The position numbers were made by a program, and so were the translations under genes. This document shows positions 1 to 8,050 of a stretch of 10,401 nucleotides of DNA, piece by piece. The number at the start of each line of letters is the position of its first letter. Positions within the stretch are counted from its first letter, which is position 1. The notes beneath the pieces are model-generated. The model ran no database searches. It was not told where the DNA came from and saw only the letters and a list, made by a program, of their open reading frames with translations. Location of the stretch: the NCBI GenBank assembly GCA_029934875.1, contig JAOZLK010000095.1:1-10401 (forward strand), read 5' to 3'. This DNA comes from Bacteroidales bacterium (GTDB lineage Bacteria > Bacteroidota > Bacteroidia > Bacteroidales > GCA-2748055).

Positions 1-211
1 GGGTTTGCAGGTGTATACGGCAAATTCGCTGAACACTGTAGGTAAGGGTGGAAACGAGTACGGTCCTCATTCTTCAATCTGCCTCGAGACCCAGCATTTT
101 CCCGACTCCCCCAATCATGCCCACTTTCCATCATGTGTATTGGAGCCGGGGATTGATTATAGATCTACTACTATTTATAAATTTGGCATTGATCACAAGC
201 TTAATCTGTAA
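1..211 (+). CDS. galM: Aldose 1-epimerase (mutarotase), C-terminal part
   Basis: Partial gene entering from the left edge and ending with TAA at 209-211; only its last 69 codons are present. GalM enzymes interconvert the alpha and beta anomers of aldoses such as galactose, glucose and xylose. The visible C-terminus matches the family closely. It starts with GLQVYTANSL. The signature CLETQHFPDSPN follows, whose Glu (codon 86-88) corresponds to the catalytic base of GalM proteins. The end is the typical FPS-VL-PG--YRSTT-YKF block. The catalytic His and the N-terminus, including any signal peptide, lie outside the window, so cell location is unknown. The gene converges on the sulfatase operon with only 7 bp between the two stops. 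It may serve the sugar released by the locus, although it is not co-transcribed with the sulfatases. The family call is firm; the sugar specificity is not visible. Confidence 0.9.
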   Translation, partial: GLQVYTANSLNTVGKGGNEYGPHSSICLETQHFPDSPNHAHFPSCVLEPGIDYRSTTIYKFGIDHKLNL

Positions 212-215
212 TCAA
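189..215. terminator. Weak hairpin at the convergent gene ends (possible bidirectional terminator)
   Basis: TTGAT at 189-193 pairs with ATCAA at 211-215, and after one C/A mismatch ACA at 195-197 pairs with TGT at 207-209, leaving a 9-base loop. It sits across the end of the galM-like gene and just past the last sulfatase stop. The stem is AT-rich and neither strand has a proper T-run after it, so this is a candidate only. It is the only hairpin I noticed in the 7-bp junction and its immediate surroundings. Confidence 0.2.
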
Positions 216-218
216 GCG

Positions 219-1805
219 TCAGATAAGCACCCTTTCCTGAACCCCTTTATAGTGTTTCGAATTGTTCTTCTCCAACCATTCCAAGAGGCAAGACCTTAAT
301 TCCTCGGCCCTCTCCTCGTATAAGTCCCTTTCCGGATTACTGCCAAGCAGGTTGTTCATTTCATGGGGATCGTTGCCCAGGTCATACATTGCGTTTATCA
401 CACTGGAGCTTTTGGAATAGGGTATCATAAGTTTCCAGCCATCCTTCACGATCATATAATTGGGTGCAATATCCCCCCTGTAGTTCCATTCTGTCACAAC
501 ATATTCGCCATGATCCGTATCAAACCCTTCCACCAGGCCCCGAAGGCTGATTCCGTCCGAGGGATGCTCCTCCATATCCATGTAGTCCAGTATCGTTGCA
601 AACAGATCAACGCTCGATACGTAGCCATCCACGGCAGTCTTGCTTTCTATTTCACCGGGTAAACGAATCATCAGGGGGATGTGTGCAGACTCTTCATAAA
701 ATATGTTCTTCTCCCGCAGTCCGTGGGAACCCAACATCTCACCATGGTCGCTGGTAAAAATCACCAGGGTGTTTTCTGCAAGTCCAAGTTCATCCAATTT
801 CTCCAATATCACACCAACCCAGTCATCAATCTCTTTGACGAGTCCGTAGTAATTTGATATCATGTACTTTATCTCTTCCTGGTCTGAATATTCAGGGTTA
901 TCCAACCTTCCATTGGCCGCTCTATAGGGCGAATTCGCCATATCATCAGAAATACTGGCTGGCGCAATCATGTCCTCTGCCGGGTACATGCTGTAATAGG
1001 GTTCAGGAGGTAGCATGGGAGCATGTGGAAAATGAAAAGAACAGGTAATGCTGAAAGACTCATCCTTCAAGCGTTCAAGGGCTTCGATGGTTTCCTTTGC
1101 CTGGAAGGCTGTAAGACTGTTGTCCTTATGAATGAGCAGATCACCATGCATATCACACTGGGGAAATCTTTCCCCACTTGCTTTCAGCTCTGCATCCGTC
1201 ATTCCATGGTGTTTATCCAGTGGATCAGTGCTGTATGGCCTTTTTGTCATGGTATCGTAAAGTTCTCCCGGCTTCAATTCTTTAATGGGCTCTTTTCCCT
1301 CCAGGTAATCCAGGTGAACGTAGCGCTGACCGCCGTGTCCGAATACCGACTTCCCATTCTTTGCCGCCTGCTTCGGATTGGTATAAACAGCAGTATGTGA
1401 ACTCAGGCTGTGCCACTTGCCATAGTATTCGCAGGTGTACCCAGCCTCTTTCAGGATTTCATCAAAGGTGGGCATGGTCATGACTTCCTCCTCATCGTAG
1501 TAGTAGGCCCTGTCGTTTCTTCGCATCCCCGTATTTTCAACCGTACAGCCGGTAAGAATGGAAGAACGGGCCGGAGCACACACCGCACAGGGTGTATAGG
1601 CATTTCTAAACCAGGCTCCCTGTTGGGCCAGGCGATCCAGGTTTGGTGTTTCCAGGACCGTATTGCCAGCAATACTCAGGGCGTCATAGCGCTGCTGATC
1701 GGTCATGATAAACAAAAGGTTCTTCTTTTGCTGCGCATTTGCACTGAATGATAAAAGATTCATTAGGACTATCAGTGAAAAACTGACTAAAACATACTTT
1801 TTCAT
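219..1805 (-). CDS. Exported S1 sulfatase with CAPAR active-site motif
   Basis: A 528-residue sulfatase that would hydrolyse sulfate esters on a carbohydrate outside the cytoplasm. A Sec signal peptide (MKK, hydrophobic stretch, ANA|QQ cleavage near residue 24) points to the periplasm. The sulfatase fold begins at once. Metal ligands are D36 and Q37 in TDQQ. The cysteine to be turned into formylglycine is C76 in CAPAR (76-80), followed by SSILTG. K130 and H132 lie in GKWH, and H258/H261 in HFPHAP. The second metal pair D353/H354 is in TSDHGEMLGSHG, with K366 after it. The C-terminal domain ends in DLGNDPHEMNNL, usual for the family. The start at 1805 is preferred over an in-frame ATG at 1838, because the later one begins the signal peptide and leaves 10 bp to the preceding stop instead of a 23-bp overlap. 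It is the last gene of the operon. The Ala in CxPAR, where most sulfatases have Ser, is a known but less common variant. The sulfated substrate cannot be read from the sequence. Confidence 0.93.
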   Translation of the reverse strand: MKKYVLVSFSLIVLMNLLSFSANAQQKKNLLFIMTDQQRYDALSIAGNTVLETPNLDRLAQQGAWFRNAYTPCAVCAPARSSILTGCTVENTGMRRNDRAYYYDEEEVMTMPTFDEILKEAGYTCEYYGKWHSLSSHTAVYTNPKQAAKNGKSVFGHGGQRYVHLDYLEGKEPIKELKPGELYDTMTKRPYSTDPLDKHHGMTDAELKASGERFPQCDMHGDLLIHKDNSLTAFQAKETIEALERLKDESFSITCSFHFPHAPMLPPEPYYSMYPAEDMIAPASISDDMANSPYRAANGRLDNPEYSDQEEIKYMISNYYGLVKEIDDWVGVILEKLDELGLAENTLVIFTSDHGEMLGSHGLREKNIFYEESAHIPLMIRLPGEIESKTAVDGYVSSVDLFATILDYMDMEEHPSDGISLRGLVEGFDTDHGEYVVTEWNYRGDIAPNYMIVKDGWKLMIPYSKSSSVINAMYDLGNDPHEMNNLLGSNPERDLYEERAEELRSCLLEWLEKNNSKHYKGVQERVLI

Positions 1806-1815
1806 GTTTTTCAAT

Positions 1816-3459
1816 TTAATGTAAGATAAACTCCCCATAAGGTCTTTCCGGGAACGATTCCAGACTTTTGACCAGCATTTTCTTCATCTTTTTTACTTCC
1901 CGGGGATTGGATTTGACCAGGTTTTGAATTTCTTCCGGATCATTTTTCATATCGTAAAGCTGGTCCTGATCGAAATAATTTGGGTTTAAAAGGGCCGAAT
2001 GATAGCCAAGGTGACTGTTCCTGATGTAATACGGGATTTTATGCTCATGTCCGTTCCAACCCTTAAAAATAACTCCTTTGTCCACCTGTTCCCGGGTAGC
2101 TTCGTCGTAGCGAACAGTAATGTATTTCCATTCTTTGGTAGCCACTCCACGGGCAAATCCCAGTTCAAAAAAGAGAAAATCATGTACCGGTTTCTGACTA
2201 CCGTCAAGTACTTCCTTTAAACTAAGTCCATCCAGGAGCATGGATGGTCCCGGATTCACCCCTGCAAGTTCCAGAAATGTAGGTGTGTAATCAATGTTTT
2301 GAACCAGCTCATCATAGCTTGAACCCGGTTTAATCCCTGCCGGCCAGTACATCATCAGCGGTACTTTAACCCCTCCTTCGTAAATGGTGGATTTGCCAAA
2401 ATCATAATTCCCATGATCTGAAGTAATAACAATCAGGGTATTATCCAATTTTCCTTCTTCCTTCAATTTCTCCACAATGGCACCTACTGCATGATCGAAC
2501 CAGCGCAGCCAGGCATGGTCGGGATCCTTACCGGCAGCATCAACTTCCAGCTTGACCTCTTCCCTCCCGGGCATGAAAGTAAAATCATCGTTCACAAAGC
2601 CCTCCCCGGTAAACCCGGGATTGGCATCCAGACCATATATATATTTTCCGCCAGGTTTTTCCCAGGGAGCAGGGCCATGAGGAACAGTTTCACTATAGTA
2701 CAAGAAAAAAGGCTCATCGCCCGACTCCTCAATAAATTCAAGAGCAGCTTCAACTTTCCATTCTATATTATGAACATTGAGAGAATCATTATAAAGCTCC
2801 CTCAGGTTGGCTGCATAAATCGCATTGGCATAATCAAAGCCAAACTCCCTTATTCGCTTTGCCCATTTATGGTGGTTGTGAGCCATTGCAGCGGATACTT
2901 CCGGCAAGTGAGGATCAGCGCCATATTCATAGCTCATCATTCCATGCTCTTCCCAACGCCTGGAGGAAAGCAAATGATGATCGACCAGGTGGCTTTTACC
3001 CACAAACCCGGTTCGGTAACCTGCTTTCTGCAAAAGCCTTGGCAGGTTTTCCCTGGTTTCCTCCAATTCGGTATTGTTTTCGACACGGGTTTGGGTTCCA
3101 TAGGGAAACATACGCATAAAACCTGGGCCCTCACTTCTTCCGGCATACAGACCCGTTAAAATTGAATACCTGCTGGGAGAACACACCGAACTCGACACAT
3201 AAGCCCTGGAAAATACCATCCCGTTTTTAGCCAGCTTATCAATGGTTGGTGTATATACATGTGTGTCCCCGTTAAAACCAAAGGGCCGGGATTGATCACA
3301 GATCGCATCATGAACCGGTATGGAACTTTGATCATCGGTCATGATAAATATGATATTAGGTCTCTCCTTTGAACCTGTGCCAGCCAGGGCATTCATTCCC
3401 CAAAAAACAACCAGGCTCAGTCCAACAAAAACAAGCGAAATTTTCCTGTTATTTAACAT
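1816..3459 (-). CDS. Exported S1 sulfatase
   Basis: A 547-residue sulfatase with a cleavable Sec signal peptide (residues 1-26, cleavage near ALA|GTG), so probably soluble in the periplasm. Family landmarks in order: D42/D43 in TDDQ; formylglycine-precursor C93 in CSPSR (93-97) followed by YSILTG; K155 and H157 in GKSH; H261 in VPHGPAPW; D348/H349 in TSDHG; K356 in the KSTIYEGG stretch. The C-terminal YDMKNDPEEIQNL is typical of bacterial carbohydrate sulfatases. About 20 extra residues separate the first metal pair from the TPTIDKLA helix, and the 160-210 segment is rich in His and Tyr. Either could shape the substrate pocket. The ATG lies inside the end of the preceding sulfatase gene (11-bp overlap), which suggests translational coupling. 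An AGGA sits a few bases upstream of it, one of the few Shine-Dalgarno-like sequences in this operon. The sulfate position attacked is unknown. Confidence 0.94.
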   Translation of the reverse strand: MLNNRKISLVFVGLSLVVFWGMNALAGTGSKERPNIIFIMTDDQSSIPVHDAICDQSRPFGFNGDTHVYTPTIDKLAKNGMVFSRAYVSSSVCSPSRYSILTGLYAGRSEGPGFMRMFPYGTQTRVENNTELEETRENLPRLLQKAGYRTGFVGKSHLVDHHLLSSRRWEEHGMMSYEYGADPHLPEVSAAMAHNHHKWAKRIREFGFDYANAIYAANLRELYNDSLNVHNIEWKVEAALEFIEESGDEPFFLYYSETVPHGPAPWEKPGGKYIYGLDANPGFTGEGFVNDDFTFMPGREEVKLEVDAAGKDPDHAWLRWFDHAVGAIVEKLKEEGKLDNTLIVITSDHGNYDFGKSTIYEGGVKVPLMMYWPAGIKPGSSYDELVQNIDYTPTFLELAGVNPGPSMLLDGLSLKEVLDGSQKPVHDFLFFELGFARGVATKEWKYITVRYDEATREQVDKGVIFKGWNGHEHKIPYYIRNSHLGYHSALLNPNYFDQDQLYDMKNDPEEIQNLVKSNPREVKKMKKMLVKSLESFPERPYGEFILH

Positions 3460-4918
3460 TTCGTATCCTGCTTAATTCTTCCAAAAGTTGCTCTGCTTTC
3501 TCCGGATATGCATCATAAAGATTGTTTTTCTCTGCAATATTCTCTTTCAAATTGTATAGCTCACCGGGAATTTGCTCAGTCTGAATATACTTTTTATCAG
3601 GAGCCCATCTTGCTGCAATGCCTCCCTGTCCAGAGCCATCAATAAACTTCCAGTCGCCACTCAGAATGGCATTTTTCTCAACGATTACTTCGGAACGAAG
3701 GGGCTGGTCCGAATCCTGGTCCAGAAGAACCGGCAGGAAGGAATAGCTATCGAAGGTCCCTTGGGCCAATTCTTCTCCCAGTAAATCAGCCAGGGTTGCC
3801 ATCATATCTGTAAAACAAAGCATTTGATCGCTTTTCCTGCCAGGGGCAAAGTAGGAAGGTGCACTTACAATAAAGGGAATTCTGGAACCGCCTTCCCACA
3901 TATCTCCCTTCATGCCCCTGAGTCCATCGGTACTTGCATGATCATATTTCACCTGGTCCTCATGAAACCAAACAGGGCCATTGTCGCTGCTGAAAAATAC
4001 GATGGTATTCTCAAGCTGGCCGTTTTCTTTCAGATAGCTCATCACCTGGCCCACCAGCTGATCAACCTGCATGGTGAAATCGCCATATTCGCCAGCTCCG
4101 CTTTTACCCACAAACTCCTCTTTGGGTAGCCAGGGTGTATGAGGAGCAGTCAGGGGCAGGTAGAGAAAGTAAGGTTCATCTTCGTGCATATCCTGGTGCC
4201 TGTCCAGAAAGCCAAAAGCCTTTTCCACAAACATGTCCAACACTTCTTCGTGCCTGAAATCCGGGGAAATGCCCCCTGCCCGGTAAAAAGCGCCGGATAC
4301 ATCTGATGTGGCATCAGACGATGCATGGTCATCGACTGTGAGGCCCGGTGACTGAACTGCATGATCATTTTCGATATAGAAATAAGGCGGGATATCAAGG
4401 GAAGCATGCATACCAAAGAAATAATCAAAGCCCTTCTCCACCGGACCATCTTCCAGAACATCAATGTTCCCCGGATTATCCCAGTCAATGCCCTTAAAGC
4501 CCTGGTGCCATTTGCCCACACAGGCTGTACGGTATCCAAAACGCTTCATCATGCTTGCCAATGTTTCCCGGCCCGGCTCAATGATGCTCTGGCTCTTGGT
4601 ATTCAGGCTTTCCAGGCGCCCAGGATAACGTCCTGTAAGAAGGCCGTAACGAGAAGGAACGCACCAAGCTCCGGGAGCATGGGTATTGGTGAAGCGAATA
4701 CCCTGCTCTGCCAGTTTATCGATGTGCGGAGTGGGAATTTTCGAATTACCATTGTAGCAACCCAGATCACCATATCCCATATCATCGGCAAGGATGAAGA
4801 CGATATTGGGCCTGGGCTTATCGCTTGATCCACTTCCCTGGGTACAAGCTGACATAAGAAGCATGCCGGAATAGGCTAATGCAAGAACAATAAAGGAAAC
4901 TTGTTTCATAGGAATCAT
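3449..4918 (-). CDS. Lipoprotein arylsulfatase A / GALNS-like S1 sulfatase
   Basis: A 489-residue sulfatase with a lipoprotein signal peptide ending in the lipobox LMSAC (C25), so anchored to a membrane. Landmarks: D45/D46 in ILADDMGYGDLG; formylglycine-precursor C86 in CVPSR (86-90) followed by YGLLTGRYPGR; K136 and H138 in GKWH; H260 in TAPHTPW; D312/N313 in SSDNGP; K337 in LRGMKGDMWEGGSR. The ADDMGYGDLG opening, the Asn in SDNG and the LRG-KG-WEGG block are characteristic of the arylsulfatase A / N-acetylgalactosamine-6-sulfatase branch, whose carbohydrate members act on sulfated galactose-type sugars among others. The specificity here is not proven. Two starts are possible, 4918 and 4909; the first ATG forms an ATGA overlap with a short open frame in the gap upstream. 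The 3' end overlaps the next sulfatase by 11 bp. Confidence 0.94.
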   Translation of the reverse strand: MIPMKQVSFIVLALAYSGMLLMSACTQGSGSSDKPRPNIVFILADDMGYGDLGCYNGNSKIPTPHIDKLAEQGIRFTNTHAPGAWCVPSRYGLLTGRYPGRLESLNTKSQSIIEPGRETLASMMKRFGYRTACVGKWHQGFKGIDWDNPGNIDVLEDGPVEKGFDYFFGMHASLDIPPYFYIENDHAVQSPGLTVDDHASSDATSDVSGAFYRAGGISPDFRHEEVLDMFVEKAFGFLDRHQDMHEDEPYFLYLPLTAPHTPWLPKEEFVGKSGAGEYGDFTMQVDQLVGQVMSYLKENGQLENTIVFFSSDNGPVWFHEDQVKYDHASTDGLRGMKGDMWEGGSRIPFIVSAPSYFAPGRKSDQMLCFTDMMATLADLLGEELAQGTFDSYSFLPVLLDQDSDQPLRSEVIVEKNAILSGDWKFIDGSGQGGIAARWAPDKKYIQTEQIPGELYNLKENIAEKNNLYDAYPEKAEQLLEELSRIRNVK

Positions 4919-5013
4919 ATTTGTTTCAGCTTTGTTTCGAGAAAATCAGTCAACCTGCTGTATTCGGTCCACACCCGCTGGATTAGAGAAGACAGGGCCT
5001 GAGTTTCCTCATT
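4915..5013 (-). other. Unexplained 32-codon open frame in the largest intergenic gap
   Basis: The 90-bp gap between two sulfatases (4919-5008) is the largest in the operon. In one minus-strand frame it is open from just after a TAA at 5016-5014 to a TGA at 4917-4915, and that TGA overlaps the ATG of the next sulfatase as ATGA. The translation reads like a protein tail: charged at first, then LSSLIQRVWTEYSRLTDFL, then ETKLKQI, with the pattern of an amphipathic helix. It has no ATG and no strong start (only GTG and TTG internally). It could be the remnant C-terminus of a gene lost by deletion, a very short leader peptide, or chance. I do not recognise the sequence. Confidence 0.25.
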
Positions 5014-6625
5014 TTATCGCATTTTGAATCATTTCATCTTTACCGGTTGCCGGCGTGTTTTGCACATACTCATCATAATAATGCCTTAGCAAATCGATCT
5101 GGGTTTGATAATCAGGATTATTTATCTCATTTTTTATTTCCATTGGATCACTCCTCATATTGAAGAACATATCTCCAAAATCACGGTAATCGAGGTCTTT
5201 ATGAGCTGAAGTTGGATCCAACATGATTCCAAGCTTATAATCCCTGGTGATCACAGCAGCCTGGGACCAGCTCTCTGAAACAATGTATTCCCGGTCCATA
5301 GACCCATCATTCAGCAGCACATCCGCCATGGATTTACCTTGTATGGGGTACTTCAAATCAGGCACTTCCAGATCCAGTAACTCAATCAGGGTAGGCAGCA
5401 CATCTGCAAGTGTGACCAGTTCCATGGTACGTTTTCCATTTTCAGTTTTGCCAGGATACTTAAAAATTAAGGGGACATTTAATATCTCTTCGTACACATT
5501 CTGTCCGAAAGCGCATTTTTCAACCATCCCGTGATTTCCCACAAAATCACCATGGTCAGAAGCATAGATCACGATGGTTTCATTTTCCATTCCGGATTCA
5601 TCCAGCGCCTTAAGGATCTCACCCACATGATGATCAATCTCTGTAACCAGTGCATAGTAGCCGCCAATGTAGGTTCTCCAAAGCTGCTCATCCTGGAAGG
5701 CTTTGTCCATATTCCAAACTTTATTCCCGCCATTTCGCTGATCCTGTAACTGGGGGGGGAGGTTCTCTGTGGGCTCATAAAAACTGCCCGGTTTTTTTAT
5801 GGCACTACCGATCCGCGTGCCTTCACCCCATTGGGAAACATCGTACATATCCATATATTTCTGCAAAGGATTATAGGGTTGATGGGGACGGTAAAAACTT
5901 GACCAGCAGAAAAACGAGCTGTCACTTTTTGCATGCTCTTTGATCATTTTGATGGTTTCCATAGCCGTATAAGCCTCCATGGTGAAGTCCTCCGGGAGTT
6001 TTGAAATACGTGTTCCCAAATCGGCAATTGGAAATTCAGACTCAAATTCAGAAGAACCTCTGGGACCTCTGCCAAACTCAGCCGCCCAATCCGCTGCAAA
6101 TTCTTTCGCATAGCCATTTCTCTCTATCCAGCTCACATAATTATCATCGTCATCCGGTTTATAGGCATGGTCCTTTTTCACATCCCATCCTGCATCAATG
6201 GCATCCCTCAGATGTCGCTTCCCGAAGGCATAGGTACGGTAGCCGTTCAGTTTAAATATACTGGCCATGGAAACAGCATCATCCATCACAGAGCTATGTC
6301 CCGAATTATTTAAAAAACCCATGGTGCGTAGTGTCAAACCTGTCATTAAGGATGAACGGGAAGGAACGCAGATACCCTGTGTGCAGTATGCCCTGTCAAA
6401 AACCACAGCCTCCTCAGCCAGCTGGTCCAGGTTAGGTGTAATGACATCGGGATGACCCTGAAAACCCATTACACTTTTATTGTGCTGGTCAGTGAAGAGG
6501 ATGATTACATTGGGTTTCTTTGCAGGTGTTTCCGATCCGGTTTTACTTGTACATGCCGATCCGGCAACAAGAAGGACGAATGCCAGTCCGATAATCGTTT
6601 TTTGAAATGTGCTGTTCATATACAT
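5009..6625 (-). CDS. Lipoprotein S1 sulfatase
   Basis: A 538-residue sulfatase with a lipoprotein signal peptide (lipobox AGSAC, C25), so membrane-anchored. Landmarks: D46/Q47 in FTDQHNKSVMGFQGHP; formylglycine-precursor C86 in CVPSR (86-90) followed by SSLMTG; K136 and H138 in GKRH, where Arg replaces the usual Trp; H248 in YRPHQPY; D357/H358 in ASDHGDFVGNHG; K370 in MVEKCAF. The TDQH opening and SDHGD--G-HG block place it in a broad group that also holds choline-sulfatase-like and many Bacteroidota polysaccharide sulfatases. The exact subfamily is not called. An insert at about residues 265-305 carries a run of eight C on the coding strand (5759-5752) encoding part of LPPQ. Start at 6625 or 6619 (MYM-); both keep the signal peptide. 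It follows the upstream sulfatase by 32 bp and is followed by the 90-bp gap. Confidence 0.93.
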   Translation of the reverse strand: MYMNSTFQKTIIGLAFVLLVAGSACTSKTGSETPAKKPNVIILFTDQHNKSVMGFQGHPDVITPNLDQLAEEAVVFDRAYCTQGICVPSRSSLMTGLTLRTMGFLNNSGHSSVMDDAVSMASIFKLNGYRTYAFGKRHLRDAIDAGWDVKKDHAYKPDDDDNYVSWIERNGYAKEFAADWAAEFGRGPRGSSEFESEFPIADLGTRISKLPEDFTMEAYTAMETIKMIKEHAKSDSSFFCWSSFYRPHQPYNPLQKYMDMYDVSQWGEGTRIGSAIKKPGSFYEPTENLPPQLQDQRNGGNKVWNMDKAFQDEQLWRTYIGGYYALVTEIDHHVGEILKALDESGMENETIVIYASDHGDFVGNHGMVEKCAFGQNVYEEILNVPLIFKYPGKTENGKRTMELVTLADVLPTLIELLDLEVPDLKYPIQGKSMADVLLNDGSMDREYIVSESWSQAAVITRDYKLGIMLDPTSAHKDLDYRDFGDMFFNMRSDPMEIKNEINNPDYQTQIDLLRHYYDEYVQNTPATGKDEMIQNAIK

Positions 6626-6657
6626 GAGATGATATTTTGTTGACTAAATGTGAAATA

Positions 6658-8040
6658 CTAATGGTCCTGGTACAACAGGTCCTTCATCTTGAGAACTATA
6701 TCTGCATACTCCGGGTCCCCTGCCAGGTTGTGATATTCAACAGGGTCCCTGGCCTGGTCATAAAGCTCATTCCCCATTCTTCCCTGGTCCCACTCAACAT
6801 ACCTCCAATCAGTATTCTTAACCATCCGACCTGTCATTTCACCCCTGCGGATGATGGCACGAACCTCGCTGCGGAAAGGCTGGGATGGATCCCGGATCAC
6901 TGATGCAAAACTTTTGCCTTCAAGGTAATCGGGCGTATTATCCAGCTCAAGCAATTCAGCCAGGGTCGGATAGATATCGATATACTCAAACATGGCATCG
7001 GATTGAACCCCCTTCTTTCCTGCACTCTGACCGGCGACAATGAAGGGAGCACTGGTTCCTTTTTCAAAAAGTGTCACCTTATTCCACCAGTTATGTTCAC
7101 CCAGGTGGTAGCCATGATCGCCAAGGAAGAAGATGAGTGTGTTGTCCATCTGACCAGACTCTTCCAGGGCCTTCAACACTTTGCCCACCTGCGCATCCAT
7201 AAAGCTGCTGCAGGCATAGTAAGATCGCAGGAATTCTCTTCTTTCCTGATCTGTAAATTTATTGAAAGTCTTTGTCTCACCGGGAAGGGTATGTTCATAG
7301 GGCGGTTCCCAACCCTCAGGCAGGACCGGTGGATCACATTCCTCAAGTGGGTAGAGATCGAAATACTTTTTTGGCGCCACAAAGGGATCGTGGGGTTTAT
7401 GGAAACCAACGGCCAGAAAGAAAGGTTTATCACGATCAGCCTTAATGAACTCCACCGCCTTTTTCGCAATCAGCCCATCTGCCTGATCCTCATCATTTCC
7501 TTCGGCTGCCCTCCAGTTACACCATTTCAAAACCCCATTGGTCATGTTCCGGCCTTCCCCTTTCTTACCCAGTTCTGTCGCCTTATAGCCATAAATCTCA
7601 TCCCAGCCTTTCAGATCATTGTGTTCTTCCCGGTTTCCATGATAGATCTTACCCAGGCTCATGGTGTAGAAGCCGTTCTGCTTAAACAGGGCAGGCATAC
7701 TCACCCAATCGCCGATAATCGATTGAAGGGGAACCCGGTTATCCTGGATAGTGGTGGTTTCGGGAGTCATCCCTGTAAGGAAGGACGAACGGCTGGGATT
7801 GCAAACTGCGAAATTGCAATAGGCCTGGTTGAACTGAATTCCCCGGGCCGCCAGTTGATCTATATGGGGTGTTTTCACCACCGGGTGACCGTAACAGCCA
7901 AGAGTCTTGGTCAGATCATCCGCCACGATAAATAAAACATTCACATCTCTCTTTGTCTCCTCTTTTGTTTCCTTGCTTGCCTGTCCGCCACATCCCATCA
8001 GGAAAAGCGCAAAAACCATTAATATCCATGAATTTTTCAT
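6658..8040 (-). CDS. Lipoprotein iduronate-2-sulfatase-like sulfatase (S1_7 type)
   Basis: A 460-residue sulfatase that most resembles the iduronate-2-sulfatase branch, whose members remove 2-O-sulfate from uronic acids and, in bacteria, act on other polysaccharide sulfates too. The lipobox LFLMGC (C17) makes it a lipoprotein. Landmarks: D41/D42 in VADDL; TPHIDQLA; formylglycine-precursor C80 in CNPSR (80-84) followed by SSFLTG; K131 and H134 in GKIYHG, the iduronate-sulfatase spacing (GK-x-x-H) rather than GK-x-H; the hallmark FFLAVGFHKPHDPF with H214/H217; D308/H309 in GDHGYHLGEHNWWNK with K321. The order and spacing follow human IDS. Asn at the second position of CNPSR is tolerated by the C-x-P-S-R rule. 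The gene lies 10 bp after the GH120 gene, so they are probably co-translated. The branch assignment is good; the true substrate is unknown. Confidence 0.94.
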   Translation of the reverse strand: MKNSWILMVFALFLMGCGGQASKETKEETKRDVNVLFIVADDLTKTLGCYGHPVVKTPHIDQLAARGIQFNQAYCNFAVCNPSRSSFLTGMTPETTTIQDNRVPLQSIIGDWVSMPALFKQNGFYTMSLGKIYHGNREEHNDLKGWDEIYGYKATELGKKGEGRNMTNGVLKWCNWRAAEGNDEDQADGLIAKKAVEFIKADRDKPFFLAVGFHKPHDPFVAPKKYFDLYPLEECDPPVLPEGWEPPYEHTLPGETKTFNKFTDQERREFLRSYYACSSFMDAQVGKVLKALEESGQMDNTLIFFLGDHGYHLGEHNWWNKVTLFEKGTSAPFIVAGQSAGKKGVQSDAMFEYIDIYPTLAELLELDNTPDYLEGKSFASVIRDPSQPFRSEVRAIIRRGEMTGRMVKNTDWRYVEWDQGRMGNELYDQARDPVEYHNLAGDPEYADIVLKMKDLLYQDH

Positions 8041-8050
8041 ATTCTAAGTT

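Noticed and set aside
1..140. Minus-strand open frame from an ATG near 137 to the left edge, as a possible next operon gene
   Set aside because: The plus-strand frame there is clearly the conserved C-terminus of an aldose 1-epimerase; the minus-strand translation has no signal peptide or sulfatase features.
178..185. TAAATTTG, which fits the Bacteroidota -7 promoter element TAnnTTTG on the plus strand
   Set aside because: It encodes part of the conserved YKF end of the galM-like protein, and no plus-strand gene follows it, so it is probably chance.
1806..1838. Upstream in-frame ATG giving an 11-residue longer last sulfatase
   Set aside because: It would put MGSLSYIKLKN in front of a good MKK signal peptide and overlap the previous gene by 23 bp; the start at 1805 explains both the signal peptide and the spacing better.
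2491..3159. 222-codon open frame on the plus strand
   Set aside because: Antisense to a sulfatase with full active-site motifs and without protein-family features of its own.
7003..7935. 310-codon open frame on the plus strand
   Set aside because: It lies entirely antisense to the iduronate-2-sulfatase-like gene, whose motifs are complete. The translation shows no recognisable domain; it is a shadow of the real gene.
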